Shown here: positions 32,994-41,264 of the stretch, piece after piece
Numbering within the stretch: position 1 is the first letter of the stretch
Layout: the number at the start of each line of letters is the position of its first letter
Translations under genes and position numbers: made by a program
Assembly: GCF_024494725.1 (NCBI RefSeq)
Contig: NZ_JANHDK010000003.1
Span: forward strand, 248,001-312,000
Direction: 5' to 3'
Source: Haloplanus ruber
Lineage (GTDB): Archaea > Halobacteriota > Halobacteria > Halobacteriales > Haloferacaceae
Length of the DNA: 64,000 bases
The notes under the pieces: generated by a model
What the model was told of the DNA's origin: nothing
Database searches by the model: none
The model's input: only the letters and a program-made list of their open reading frames with translations

Positions 32994-33887
32994 TCACTCG
33001 GCGGCGTCGAAGCCTGTTTGCAGGTGGTCGACCACCTGGTCCGGCTGCTCGTGGTGGAGCCAGTGGGTCGCGTCGTCGAGCAGGACGGCTTCCCCCTGCC
33101 GGCAGTAGGCGACGCTCTCCTTGGCCATCGACGCCCGGAGGAAGCGGTCGCGGACGCCCCAGATCACGCGCGTCGGTGGGTCGACCGGATCGGTTCGTTC
33201 GGGCGGCGGATACCGCGCCACCGCCCGGTACCAGTTCACCATGGCGGTGAGCGCGCCGGGCTGGCGCCACGCCGCTCGGTAGCGCTCGAAGTCGGCGTCG
33301 TCGAACGCTCCGGGGCGGCTGGACTCGCGCATCGACCGCTCGAAGAGGCGGTAGTTCCCCGCCCGCGCGGCGAGTTCGGGAAGTCGAGGGAGTTGGAAGG
33401 CGGCGAAATACCAGCTCCGACGGCGTTGGTCCCACGACCGGTCGAGGGTCCGTCGCATCACCGTCGGATGCGGGACGTTCAGCGCCGCGAGCGTCCGGAC
33501 TCGGCTTGGGTGATCGAGCGCCAGCCACCAGGCGACCGCGGCCCCCCAGTCGTGGCCGACGACGTGGGCGGTGTCGGCGCCGACGGCGTCGAGGAGGCCC
33601 GCGGCGTCGGCGGCGAGTGTCGGCAGGCGGTAGGCGCCGACCCCCGACGGCTTCCCGCTCGCGTTGTAGCCGCGCTGATCGGGGACCAGCACCCGATAGC
33701 CCGCGTCGGCGAGGCGGCGGGTCACCGGGTCCCAGCCGTACCAGCACTCGGGAAAGCCGTGCAGGAGGAGCACCGGCTCCCCGTCGGCGGGGCCGGCCTG
33801 CACGACGTGGAGGCGGACGCCGTTCGCCGTCACGACGGTCGACTCGCCCTCGGACGCCCGGGGACGGGCGGGATCGGGATCGGTCAC
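32994..33887 (-). CDS. Alpha/beta hydrolase, epoxide hydrolase/dehalogenase-like
   Basis: A 297-residue alpha/beta hydrolase. HGFPECWYGW forms the oxyanion region, GHDWGAAVAW carries nucleophile D113, RVIWGVRDRFL the acid region and DATHWLHHEQP the catalytic His. This Asp nucleophile set is that of soluble epoxide hydrolases and haloalkane dehalogenases; the HGFPE motif favours epoxide hydrolase. Start GTG 33887 lies about 25 nt past a TATA box CTTTTATC (minus, 33909-33916). Confidence 0.87.
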   Translation of the reverse strand: MTDPDPARPRASEGESTVVTANGVRLHVVQAGPADGEPVLLLHGFPECWYGWDPVTRRLADAGYRVLVPDQRGYNASGKPSGVGAYRLPTLAADAAGLLDAVGADTAHVVGHDWGAAVAWWLALDHPSRVRTLAALNVPHPTVMRRTLDRSWDQRRRSWYFAAFQLPRLPELAARAGNYRLFERSMRESSRPGAFDDADFERYRAAWRQPGALTAMVNWYRAVARYPPPERTDPVDPPTRVIWGVRDRFLRASMAKESVAYCRQGEAVLLDDATHWLHHEQPDQVVDHLQTGFDAAE

Positions 33888-33908
33888 GTTCCGGCCTACG
33901 GCCACAGC

Positions 33909-33916
33909 GATAAAAG
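33909..33916 (-). promoter_or_regulatory. TATA box of the alpha/beta hydrolase gene
   Basis: Minus strand CTTTTATC (plus gataaaag), centred about 25 nt before GTG 33887; the GTG is chosen on this basis. Confidence 0.6.
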
Positions 33917-33933
33917 CCCGCCGTGTAGGTCGC

Positions 33934-34449
33934 TCATCCCATGAGCTGTTGGCCGTTCCCCCGCTCGACGAGCAGGAGTCCGACCAGTCCGAGAATGAGC
34001 ACGGCGTAGGCGACGGCGGCGAGGAGGGCGTTGGTCGTCGTCGCGTACTCGCCGGTCCGGAAGATGATCGTCTTTCGCACCATCGCGATGACGCCCGTGT
34101 AGATGACCAGTCTGACGATCCGACGGGTCTCGCTCTCCTGGGTGTAGGCGATAACCGTCTCGTACACCTCGACGATGATGAGCAGGAGGAGGCCCGTGTC
34201 GATGAAGCCGATGACGACCAGCGGATCGGTGATCCGGCCGGCACGGGTCGCCTGGACGATTTGGATCATGAGGTCGACGACGCCGATGGCAAAGAGCAGC
34301 GCGAAGATTCCGGCGGCGACGAGTTCGACCGCGTGAACAAACCGGTTGGTAATCGCCGCGACCCGATCTGGATTCGTCCGGCTGCGCGGTTCGAGTCGTT
34401 CGGACGAGTCGTCCTCGGCCGTCGGTTCGTTCTCGGTATCCTGTCCCAC
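33934..34449 (-). CDS. PsiE-family membrane protein
   Basis: A 171-residue membrane protein with a charged, probably cytoplasmic N-terminus (NEPTAEDDSSERLEPRSR) and four predicted helices. The order VELVAAGIFALLFAIGVVDLM, VIGFIDTGLLLLIIVEVYETV, RLVIYTGVIAMVRKTIIF and the last helix is the pattern of the PsiE (phosphate-starvation-inducible E) family, of unknown molecular function. A CTTTTAG box (minus, 34475-34481) lies about 28 nt before GTG 34449. A GTG at 34458 is an alternative start. Confidence 0.8.
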   Translation of the reverse strand: MGQDTENEPTAEDDSSERLEPRSRTNPDRVAAITNRFVHAVELVAAGIFALLFAIGVVDLMIQIVQATRAGRITDPLVVIGFIDTGLLLLIIVEVYETVIAYTQESETRRIVRLVIYTGVIAMVRKTIIFRTGEYATTTNALLAAVAYAVLILGLVGLLLVERGNGQQLMG

Positions 34450-34455
34450 AGCACA

Positions 34456-34465
34456 CACGTACGTG
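34456..34465. promoter_or_regulatory. Palindrome CACGTACGTG in psiE leader
   Basis: A perfect 10-nt palindrome between the TATA box and the start of the PsiE gene, placed where a repressor could block initiation. Function unproven. Confidence 0.4.
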
Positions 34466-34529
34466 ATTCGACCCCTAAAAGACGAGGCCGCCCGTGGCTC
34501 GGCGGCGGGACCTGCCCGGCGCCGGCCGC

Positions 34530-34874
34530 TCAGTCGCGGTCGGTCCAGAAGTCGAACGAGCGCCCCGGTGCGAAGACGTCGAGGCCGACGGCGCGTTCCT
34601 CGCCCGTGTTCTCGACGCGGTGGGGTTCGTCGGCGTCGAGCCACACCGAGTCGTTCGGGCCGAGGGTGACCGCGTCGTCCGCGGTGGCGACGGTGAGTTC
34701 GCCCGACAGACAGAGACAGACCTGTTCGTTCTCGTGGTCGTGCATCGGCGAACTGTGCCCTGGCGGCTTCTCGAACCACTCGAAGGAGAAGCGGTCGCTC
34801 CCGGCGAGCGCGACGCGCCGCCACCCCTCCTCGGGTTCGTAGGTCTCCGCCTCGTCGAAGGCGACGGGCTTCAT
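34530..34874 (-). CDS. Single-domain cupin protein
   Basis: A 114-residue cupin. The first motif is SSPMHDHENEQVCLCLSGEL with two His, Glu and a His-like position; the second is LDADEPHRVENTG with a further His. The C-terminus ends in an aromatic FDFWTDRD. It is similar in size to the cupin at 9335 but not closely similar in sequence. A 16-nt inverted repeat upstream suggests regulation. It is divergent from the MoxR operon. Confidence 0.82.
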   Translation of the reverse strand: MKPVAFDEAETYEPEEGWRRVALAGSDRFSFEWFEKPPGHSSPMHDHENEQVCLCLSGELTVATADDAVTLGPNDSVWLDADEPHRVENTGEERAVGLDVFAPGRSFDFWTDRD

Positions 34875-34904
34875 CGGGGCACCTCCGCCGGACTACCGGT
34901 GGCC

Positions 34905-34920
34905 GGAATCATGTGATTCC
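34905..34920. promoter_or_regulatory. Inverted repeat GGAATCA-TG-TGATTCC upstream of cupin gene
   Basis: Perfect 7-nt arms separated by TG, placed about 31-46 nt before the cupin ATG at 34874, in its promoter region. Symmetric sites of this size are typical for dimeric haloarchaeal helix-turn-helix regulators. Confidence 0.6.
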
Positions 34921-34989
34921 CACCGCGGGCGACGGGCAAAATCCTTTCCTCGATACACCCGGTGGCCGAAGGTATAGGTAGGCCCGGGT

Positions 34990-34998
34990 GTTATACTA
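34990..34998 (+). promoter_or_regulatory. TATA box of the MoxR-DUF58-transglutaminase operon
   Basis: GTTATACTA is the strongest TATA match before the MoxR gene. It predicts a transcript start near 35020 and a leader of about 45 nt, longer than in most genes here. Confidence 0.5.
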
Positions 34999-35064
34999 TC
35001 TCACCCACTGCTGTTCCCGGTCGGTTGCCGACCTCGGGCCGGCCGTCGGCCCGCTTCATCACCC

Positions 35065-36027
35065 ATGACGGACGCAGGTATCCCGGACTCGGAGCACGCC
35101 GAGCAGGTCCCGCCACTGTCGGTGTCCGCCGCCACGACACTCACCGACCGCATCGTCGACAACGTCGAGGAGGTCATCGTCGGCCAGCACGACGCCATCG
35201 AGCACATCCTCGTCGCGACCCTCGCCCGCGGACACCTCCTTCTCGAGGACGTCCCAGGGGTCGGCAAGACGGTCCTCGGACGAGCCGTCGCCACCTCCGT
35301 CGACTGCTCGTTCAAGCGCGTCCAGTTCACGCCCGACCTCCTTCCCTCGGACGTGACCGGCGTCAACGTGTTCAACCAGAAGACCCGGGAGTTCGAGTTC
35401 CGCCCCGGACCCGTGTTCGCGAACGTCGTCCTTGGCGACGAAATCAATCGCGCCCCGCCGAAGACCCAAGCCGCCCTGTTGGAGGCGATGGCCGAAGGGC
35501 AGGTGACCGTCGACGGCGAGACTCGCCGGCTCCCCGACCCCTTCACCGTCATCGCGACGCAGAACGACGTGGAGCCGGGACGAACCTACGACCTGCCGAT
35601 GGCCGAGGTCGACCGCTTCATGAAGAAACTCCGACTCGGCTACCCCGACGAGGACGCCGAGACGCGCCTGCTGGAGCGGGTCGCCGGCGCTCACCCCATC
35701 GAGTCGCTCGACCCCGTCGCGACCCTCGACGACCTGCGGGGCGCCCGCCAGACCGTCGCGAACGTCACGCTCAGCGAACCCGTCCGGCGGTACGTCTCGC
35801 GGCTGGCCGCCTACACCCGGGAGGAGGCCGCCCTTGGCGTGAGTCCTCGGGGTGCCATCGCCCTCACCCGCGCCGCGCAGGCGCGGGCCGTCCTGAACGG
35901 CCGCGAGTACGTCGTCCCCGACGACATCCAGACCGAGGCGCCGAGTGTCTGGAGCCACCGCATCGACACCGACCGACCGGGGCGCGACGTCGTCGACGCC
36001 GCGCTGACCACCGTCACGGTCGAGTGA
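35065..36027 (+). CDS. MoxR-family AAA ATPase
   Basis: A 320-residue AAA+ ATPase. Walker A is DVPGVGKTVLG (about 65-75), Walker B VVLGDEINRAPPK, with the ALLEAMAE helix and sensor ATQNDVEPGRTYDLP and arginine finger in RGAIALTRAA. MoxR proteins act as chaperones, typically with a VWA or DUF58 partner, in assembling extracytoplasmic complexes. It starts an operon with a DUF58 protein (1-nt gap) and a transglutaminase (4-nt overlap). Confidence 0.92.
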   Translation: MTDAGIPDSEHAEQVPPLSVSAATTLTDRIVDNVEEVIVGQHDAIEHILVATLARGHLLLEDVPGVGKTVLGRAVATSVDCSFKRVQFTPDLLPSDVTGVNVFNQKTREFEFRPGPVFANVVLGDEINRAPPKTQAALLEAMAEGQVTVDGETRRLPDPFTVIATQNDVEPGRTYDLPMAEVDRFMKKLRLGYPDEDAETRLLERVAGAHPIESLDPVATLDDLRGARQTVANVTLSEPVRRYVSRLAAYTREEAALGVSPRGAIALTRAAQARAVLNGREYVVPDDIQTEAPSVWSHRIDTDRPGRDVVDAALTTVTVE

Positions 36028-36028
36028 G

Positions 36029-37039
36029 ATGCCCCGGCGCCTTCTGCCGACCCGTCGCGGGATCGCGGTTGGCGTCGTCGCCGTCACCGCCGTCGCCGCG
36101 GGCGCGACGTTCGGCCCGCCGTCGCTCGACGCCGTCGTCGTCCCCGCGGGCGTCGCGCTTCTCGCCGCGGGCGTCCAACTCCTCTCACTCGATCCGCCAA
36201 CCGTCGAGCGAACGACCCCACCGTCCGCCGATCCGGGAACGACCGCGACTGTCCGGCTGGCGTTCGCCACCGACACGCCCGTCACCGCCGTCGTGCGCGA
36301 CCATCTCCCGCCGGGCGTCGACGGCGACGCCACCGCGACGACCCTGGTCGGGGGCGACCCCGTTGCCTACACGGTGACCTACCGCGAACGGGGTGCACAC
36401 GCGCTCGGTCCCGCGACCGTCGACGCCCGCGACGTGCTCGGTCTCGCGCGGCGAACGTTCGTCATCGAGGGGCGGGACACGGTGCTGGTGTATCCGCGAG
36501 TGTTCCACCCGTCGTCGGCCGTCGCCGGACGGCTCCGTGCCCTCACGGCGCCCGACGCGGGCGCCAAGCGTGGCGCGTTCGATCACCTCCGGGAGTACGT
36601 CCACGGCGACTCGCTGCGGGACGTCCACTGGAAGTCGAGCGCCAAACGTGAGGGACTCGTCGTGCAAGAGTTCGCGGACGACGGTGACCGCCGGACGGTG
36701 ACGGTGGCGGCAAGCGCCGAGCGCGGGTGGGCGGACGCGATGGCGGAAGCGGCCGCCACCGTCACCGTCGCCCTCCTCGACGAGGGCGTGTCCGTGTCGC
36801 TCGCGACGCCCGACGGCCGGGTTCGGGCGACGCCGAGCGACGCCGACCGACCTCTCGCTCACCTCGCTCGCGTCGGCGCTGGCGACGCCGACACCGACGC
36901 CGACGTCGCGGTTCGCGCCGCTGCCGACGGGGTGACGGTCCACATCGACGGTGTGTCACACCCCTTCGACCCCCGACGGCGACGCCGGATCGACGACGCG
37001 AGTGACGCCGCCCCGTCCGCCCCGGAGGTGCGAGCGTGA
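36029..37039 (+). CDS. DUF58 family protein
   Basis: A 336-residue protein with two N-terminal helices (about residues 12-50), a beta-rich region, and the DUF58 core FDHLREYVHGDSLRDVHWKSSAKREGLVVQEF, the conserved W-K-S-A-K segment of this family. DUF58 proteins sit beside MoxR ATPases in many genomes, where they are thought to be the partner whose assembly or folding MoxR assists. Position between MoxR and transglutaminase, with tight spacing, supports the same complex. Confidence 0.9.
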   Translation: MPRRLLPTRRGIAVGVVAVTAVAAGATFGPPSLDAVVVPAGVALLAAGVQLLSLDPPTVERTTPPSADPGTTATVRLAFATDTPVTAVVRDHLPPGVDGDATATTLVGGDPVAYTVTYRERGAHALGPATVDARDVLGLARRTFVIEGRDTVLVYPRVFHPSSAVAGRLRALTAPDAGAKRGAFDHLREYVHGDSLRDVHWKSSAKREGLVVQEFADDGDRRTVTVAASAERGWADAMAEAAATVTVALLDEGVSVSLATPDGRVRATPSDADRPLAHLARVGAGDADTDADVAVRAAADGVTVHIDGVSHPFDPRRRRRIDDASDAAPSAPEVRA

Positions 37040-39228
37040 GCGCCGAGGCGGCCGACCGCTCCGGTCTCCTCCCGGGGTCGTTCGCCCCGGACGCTCGACT
37101 CGCCGCTCTCGGCTCGCTGGCCGTGCTCACCGCCGCCTACGGGAGCGTCCTCTATCACGTGACGGACGTGGTCGGGGGGTCGCGGCTCATGCTCGCGACG
37201 CTCGTCGGGACGGCGACGCTGGCCGTGGCGACGGGGCGGGTTCTCCGGGTCCGAACCGCTCTCCTCCTGGCGGTGCTTTCCCTGGCCGGCGGGTTCGCGG
37301 TGTACTTTCTCTCCGTGCCCGCGAGCCAGCGGGCGCTCATCTCCCCCGAGCGTCTGCTTTCCGACACCGTTGCCCTGCTCACCGGGCTGTCGGTGCTGCG
37401 GCTGACACAGGCGAACGTCTGGGCGTTGTCGGTCGCACCGACGCCCGTCTTTCTCTCGTGGTATCTGGCGGTCCGCCGGCGGTACGTCCCGAGTGTCATC
37501 GTGGGCGGGACAGTACTCGCGGTGCTCGTGCTCACGGGCGATGCGGGGCTACTCACGACGCTCGCGGGCGTCGTCGGCGCGGCCGCCGTCGTCGGCTTCG
37601 GGACGCTGGATCGCCACGGAGGGACGGCCACACAGGTCGATACGCTGGTGATCCTGCTCGCGGTCATGGTAGTCGCTGCGGCGACGCTGTCGGTGGTGCC
37701 CGCGACGCGGACGGCGCCGGTCCTCCCCGACCGCGGTTCTCCCTCGGGGGTGACCAGCCTCGTCGACGCACGGGACCGGGTAGAGGTCGTCGGGACGATC
37801 AGACTCTCGCCGCAGGTGCAGTTCACCGTCGAGAGCCAGGCCGAGTCCTACTGGACGACGGCCACGTACGACCGCTACACCGGCACGGGGTGGGTACGAT
37901 CCGGCGACACCAGCCCCTACGAGGAGCCGTTGTCCGGCCCGCCCGGGGAGGGGCCTGCGGTGCAGCAGACGGTGACCGCCGAGACGGAACTCGGGGCGAT
38001 GCCGGCGGCGTGGCGGCCGACCACGGTCACGGACATCCCCGCCTCACGGGTCCGGGTGACGCCACAGGGCACCCTCCGCCCGGCGACGACGCTCGACCCC
38101 GGCGAGCGATACACCGTCACCAGTCGACTGAACCGGCCGTCCCCCGACACACTCCAGGCGGCCGGCACCGACTACCCCGACGCGGTGGTCGAGCGCTACA
38201 CGCAACTGCCGGCGTCGACGCCGGATCGGGTGCGGGAGCGCGCCGCGACGGTTGCGGACGACGCCGGCGCCGAGACGCCGTACGAGACGGCTGTCGCGTT
38301 CGAATCCTATCTGGAGTCGACCAAGCGGTACTCGCTGACCGTCGAGCGCCCCGAGGGGAGCGTCGCCGACGCCTTCCTGTTCGAGATGGACGCGGGCTAC
38401 TGCACCTACTACGCGACGACGATGGTGACGATGCTGCGGGCCGAAGGGGTGCCCGCGCGGTTCGCCACGGGCTATACGGCGGGAGAGCGCGTCGGCGCGG
38501 ACGAGTGGGTGGTCCGTGGCCTCGACTCCCACGCGTGGGTGCAGGTGTACGTCCCCGACGAGGGCTGGGTGCGGTTCGATCCGACGCCGGCCGCCCCCCG
38601 CCAATCCGCCGAGCAGGCCCGCTTGAGCGACGCCCGTCGGTCCGACGCCGGTGGCGTCGACACGGCGGAGACGCTCAACGCGACGCCCGTGCCAACGCCC
38701 GCGGACGACGACTCGGTCGTCGACGCCACGCCGACGCCGGCGCCCGCCGGCGGTGGCAACATGCCCGGAAACCGGGCCGCGCCGGACGCCGTCGCCGATC
38801 CGGTCGCAGCCAGTGACGCCGGCGGCGGCCCGACCCTGCCCTCGCGGGAGACGCTCGCGCTGTGGGGAGTGGTGCTCGTCGGCGTCGGGGCGGCGGTCAG
38901 GCGGACGGGGGCGGGCGCTCGGGCGGTGCGAGCGGTGTGGCTCCGGCGGCGTGGCCCGCGCCGTGACCCCGATACCGACGCCGTCCGGGCGTTCGAGCGA
39001 CTGGCGTACCTGCTCGAACAGCAGGAGCGCCCCCGCCGCCCGGGCGAGACGCCGCGGGCGTACGTCGAGTGCGTGACGAGTGACGACCGTGCCCGACTGG
39101 TCTTGCGGGCGTACGAGCGTGCGCGATACGGCGATGGGGTGGACCGCGAGACGGCGGACGCGGCGACCGATGCGGTCGGTGAACTGGTCCGCGAGCGGAC
39201 GCTCCCGACCCGCCCGTTCGCCCGCTGA
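37036..39228 (+). CDS. Transglutaminase-domain membrane protein (TgpA-like)
   Basis: A 730-residue protein. About eight N-terminal helices (residues about 15-220, DUF3488/TgpA_N-like) are followed by a large external region with a transglutaminase core: C456 in MDAGYCTYYATTM, H499 in GLDSHAWVQVYVPDEGW and D515 in WVRFDPTPA form the triad. After a Thr/Pro/Ala-rich linker, one helix (about 620-635) and a C-terminal DUF4129-like region complete it. It probably cleaves or crosslinks proteins outside the membrane; substrate unknown. GTG 37036 overlaps the DUF58 stop by 4 nt. Confidence 0.9.
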   Translation: MSAEAADRSGLLPGSFAPDARLAALGSLAVLTAAYGSVLYHVTDVVGGSRLMLATLVGTATLAVATGRVLRVRTALLLAVLSLAGGFAVYFLSVPASQRALISPERLLSDTVALLTGLSVLRLTQANVWALSVAPTPVFLSWYLAVRRRYVPSVIVGGTVLAVLVLTGDAGLLTTLAGVVGAAAVVGFGTLDRHGGTATQVDTLVILLAVMVVAAATLSVVPATRTAPVLPDRGSPSGVTSLVDARDRVEVVGTIRLSPQVQFTVESQAESYWTTATYDRYTGTGWVRSGDTSPYEEPLSGPPGEGPAVQQTVTAETELGAMPAAWRPTTVTDIPASRVRVTPQGTLRPATTLDPGERYTVTSRLNRPSPDTLQAAGTDYPDAVVERYTQLPASTPDRVRERAATVADDAGAETPYETAVAFESYLESTKRYSLTVERPEGSVADAFLFEMDAGYCTYYATTMVTMLRAEGVPARFATGYTAGERVGADEWVVRGLDSHAWVQVYVPDEGWVRFDPTPAAPRQSAEQARLSDARRSDAGGVDTAETLNATPVPTPADDDSVVDATPTPAPAGGGNMPGNRAAPDAVADPVAASDAGGGPTLPSRETLALWGVVLVGVGAAVRRTGAGARAVRAVWLRRRGPRRDPDTDAVRAFERLAYLLEQQERPRRPGETPRAYVECVTSDDRARLVLRAYERARYGDGVDRETADAATDAVGELVRERTLPTRPFAR

Positions 39229-39267
39229 TCGACCGCCCGGCCGGCCGTCGTGACCGGTCCCGACACT

Positions 39268-39276
39268 GTTTAATAG
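39268..39276 (+). promoter_or_regulatory. TATA box of aIF1 gene
   Basis: GTTTAATAG centred 30 nt before the ATG at 39302. Confidence 0.55.
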
Positions 39277-39289
39277 TCCCGTCCAGTAG

Positions 39290-39595
<306 letters not shown>

Positions 39596-39641
39596 TCGCC
39601 GGCTAACCCCGCCCGTCGAGCGCCTTTCCTTTCTGCGCCGA

Positions 39642-39989
39642 TCAGAACGGTGAGTCCGGCCGCTCGCCGTCGGTGGCCGCTTCGAGCGGTCCCTCCCACG
39701 CTTCCAGTCCGCCAGCCATGCTCTCGACCCGTGCGTCGGCTGTCCCCTCGAAGGACCCGATGAGGCGTGCGGCTTGAACGCTCGCCTTCCCGTGGGGACA
39801 GACCGTGACGATGCGGTCGGCGTCGGTGAACTCCGCGATGCGGTCCGGCAGTTCCTCGAAGGGAACGTTTTCACTGCCCGGGATGTGCCCGCGCTCGAAC
39901 TGTCCCGGCGAGCGAATGTCGACAACCCGCGGCCGCTCTTCGGTTTCCAGCAACGACTCGACTTCCTCGGGTGTGATTTCGTCGTCCAT
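39642..39989 (-). CDS. Rhodanese-domain protein
   Basis: A 115-residue single rhodanese domain. The active-site loop is CPHGKAS within DRIVTVCPHGKASVQAARL, and the CH2-type motif GHIPGSENVPFEEL is present. Such proteins move sulfane sulfur to acceptors and in archaea may feed thiolation, or SAMP and Moco pathways. A GCTTATTCGC box (minus, 40011-40020) is centred about 27 nt before ATG 39989 and decides this start against a longer in-frame extension. The gene lies 38 nt downstream of the unknown gene on the same strand, and is convergent with aIF1. Confidence 0.88.
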   Translation of the reverse strand: MDDEITPEEVESLLETEERPRVVDIRSPGQFERGHIPGSENVPFEELPDRIAEFTDADRIVTVCPHGKASVQAARLIGSFEGTADARVESMAGGLEAWEGPLEAATDGERPDSPF

Positions 39990-40010
39990 ACTCGCCCAAG
40001 AGACGCCGAG

Positions 40011-40020
40011 GCGAATAAGC
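40011..40020 (-). promoter_or_regulatory. TATA box of rhodanese gene
   Basis: Minus-strand GCTTATTCGC, centred 27 nt before ATG 39989, just downstream of the stop of the unknown gene at 40028. Confidence 0.6.
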
Positions 40021-40027
40021 CCCCGGG

Positions 40028-41203
40028 TCAGTCGGTGTGGAGTACCGCCGTCGGGAATTGTTCGCGGCGCGCGGCCGGATCGTCGGGCAACTCCCGCGGT
40101 TCGTCGAAGTCGGCGTCGGGACTCGTCCACAGGAGCGTCGTTCCCTCGCGGTCCGCGTACTCCGCAGCCGTGAGCTTCGTTCCCGCGCCGACGGTGAGCG
40201 TGCGGTCGTCGAGGACCAGTCGGTCCACCCCTTCGAGGGGGTCGTCGGCATCCGTCGGCCCGATTGCCAGGAGGTGTGCGCCGGTGCCGACGGGGTCGTC
40301 GGCCACGGCGAGGCCCGTCACGCCCGCCTCCCGCGCTCGGTCGACGAGCGCCGGCAGCGTCGTCTCGACTCGCTCTAGCGCCTGCTGGAGGCGTTCGACG
40401 CCCGCCGCAGGATCAGTGTCGTCGGCCGCGAACAGGGTGAGCAACGACCCCGTTCCGGCGTCGGCCGGGCGATGCTCGATCCCGAACGGGTACGGCGTGT
40501 CGTCGACGCGGACCGCCGTCGCCTCGACCTCGAACGCCACCGACTCGGGACCGTGGACCGACAGCGGTAGCTCCCGGTCCCATCCCGGGTTGACGGTCCG
40601 GACGCCGACGTAGGTCGCGCCGGCCTCACGGAGCCGTTCGAGCAGGGTTTCGAGCGGGACCGCGTCGACCGTCTCGTCGAGGAGCCGTTCGAGTGCGTCG
40701 TTGTACCCCTCCTCGGGGCCGAGACGGCGCGCGAGACGCTCGGCCACCTCGCCGTCGACCCACAGCATCGTCGGTTCCGCGTAGCGGTCGTCGGGGTACG
40801 GCGGCGGCTCGATCCGCTTGACCGTCGCCTCGGCGGCGTCGACCTTCTCGACGGCTCGCTCGTGGTAGCCGTCGACGATGGTCCGCGAGAGGGGGTCGCC
40901 GTCGGCCGAGCGACCGATCGCCCAGATGTAGAGCCCGATGGCCTCGAACGAGAGGCGGTCGGCGCCCTCGTAGACGAGGTTCCGCAACACCCACGTCTGG
41001 GCCTCGCGGCGGGAGAGCGTCGTCTCCGCGGTCATCTCGTCGACGTAGGCGCCGTACAACTGCTCGAGCGTGTAGCAGTACTCCTCGATCTGGTCGCGCG
41101 TGACGTTCTCCGGAAGGGGGTCGACACTCGTGAAATCCAGCGCCGCGCCGATGGCGTTCAGTTTCGTCGAGGGGTGCCACCGCGTCTCGATCTCCACGTT
41201 CAC
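40028..41203 (-). CDS. Haloarchaeal protein of unknown function with an RHH-like segment
   Basis: A 391-residue cytoplasmic protein I do not recognise. Residues about 1-130 are helical (NATRDQIEEYCYTLEQLYG, REAQTWVLRNLVYEGADRL). The middle (about 148-178) reads MLWVDGEVAERLARRLGP then EGYNDALERLLDET, like the ribbon-helix-helix/VapB-type pattern in haloarchaeal antitoxins and regulators. The rest is mixed with repeated hydrophobic strands (TGLAVADDPVG; RLVLDDRTLTVGAGTKL). No enzymatic residues can be named. Its neighbours are livJ upstream and the rhodanese gene downstream, on the same strand, but gaps of 61 and 38 nt with own promoters argue for separate control. Confidence 0.65.
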   Translation of the reverse strand: MNVEIETRWHPSTKLNAIGAALDFTSVDPLPENVTRDQIEEYCYTLEQLYGAYVDEMTAETTLSRREAQTWVLRNLVYEGADRLSFEAIGLYIWAIGRSADGDPLSRTIVDGYHERAVEKVDAAEATVKRIEPPPYPDDRYAEPTMLWVDGEVAERLARRLGPEEGYNDALERLLDETVDAVPLETLLERLREAGATYVGVRTVNPGWDRELPLSVHGPESVAFEVEATAVRVDDTPYPFGIEHRPADAGTGSLLTLFAADDTDPAAGVERLQQALERVETTLPALVDRAREAGVTGLAVADDPVGTGAHLLAIGPTDADDPLEGVDRLVLDDRTLTVGAGTKLTAAEYADREGTTLLWTSPDADFDEPRELPDDPAARREQFPTAVLHTD

Positions 41204-41264
41204 GTCCCGGGGTAGTGGCGTCGGCCCGTTAAGTGCGCCGGGCGGGCGTCCGGCGCCGGTCGAC

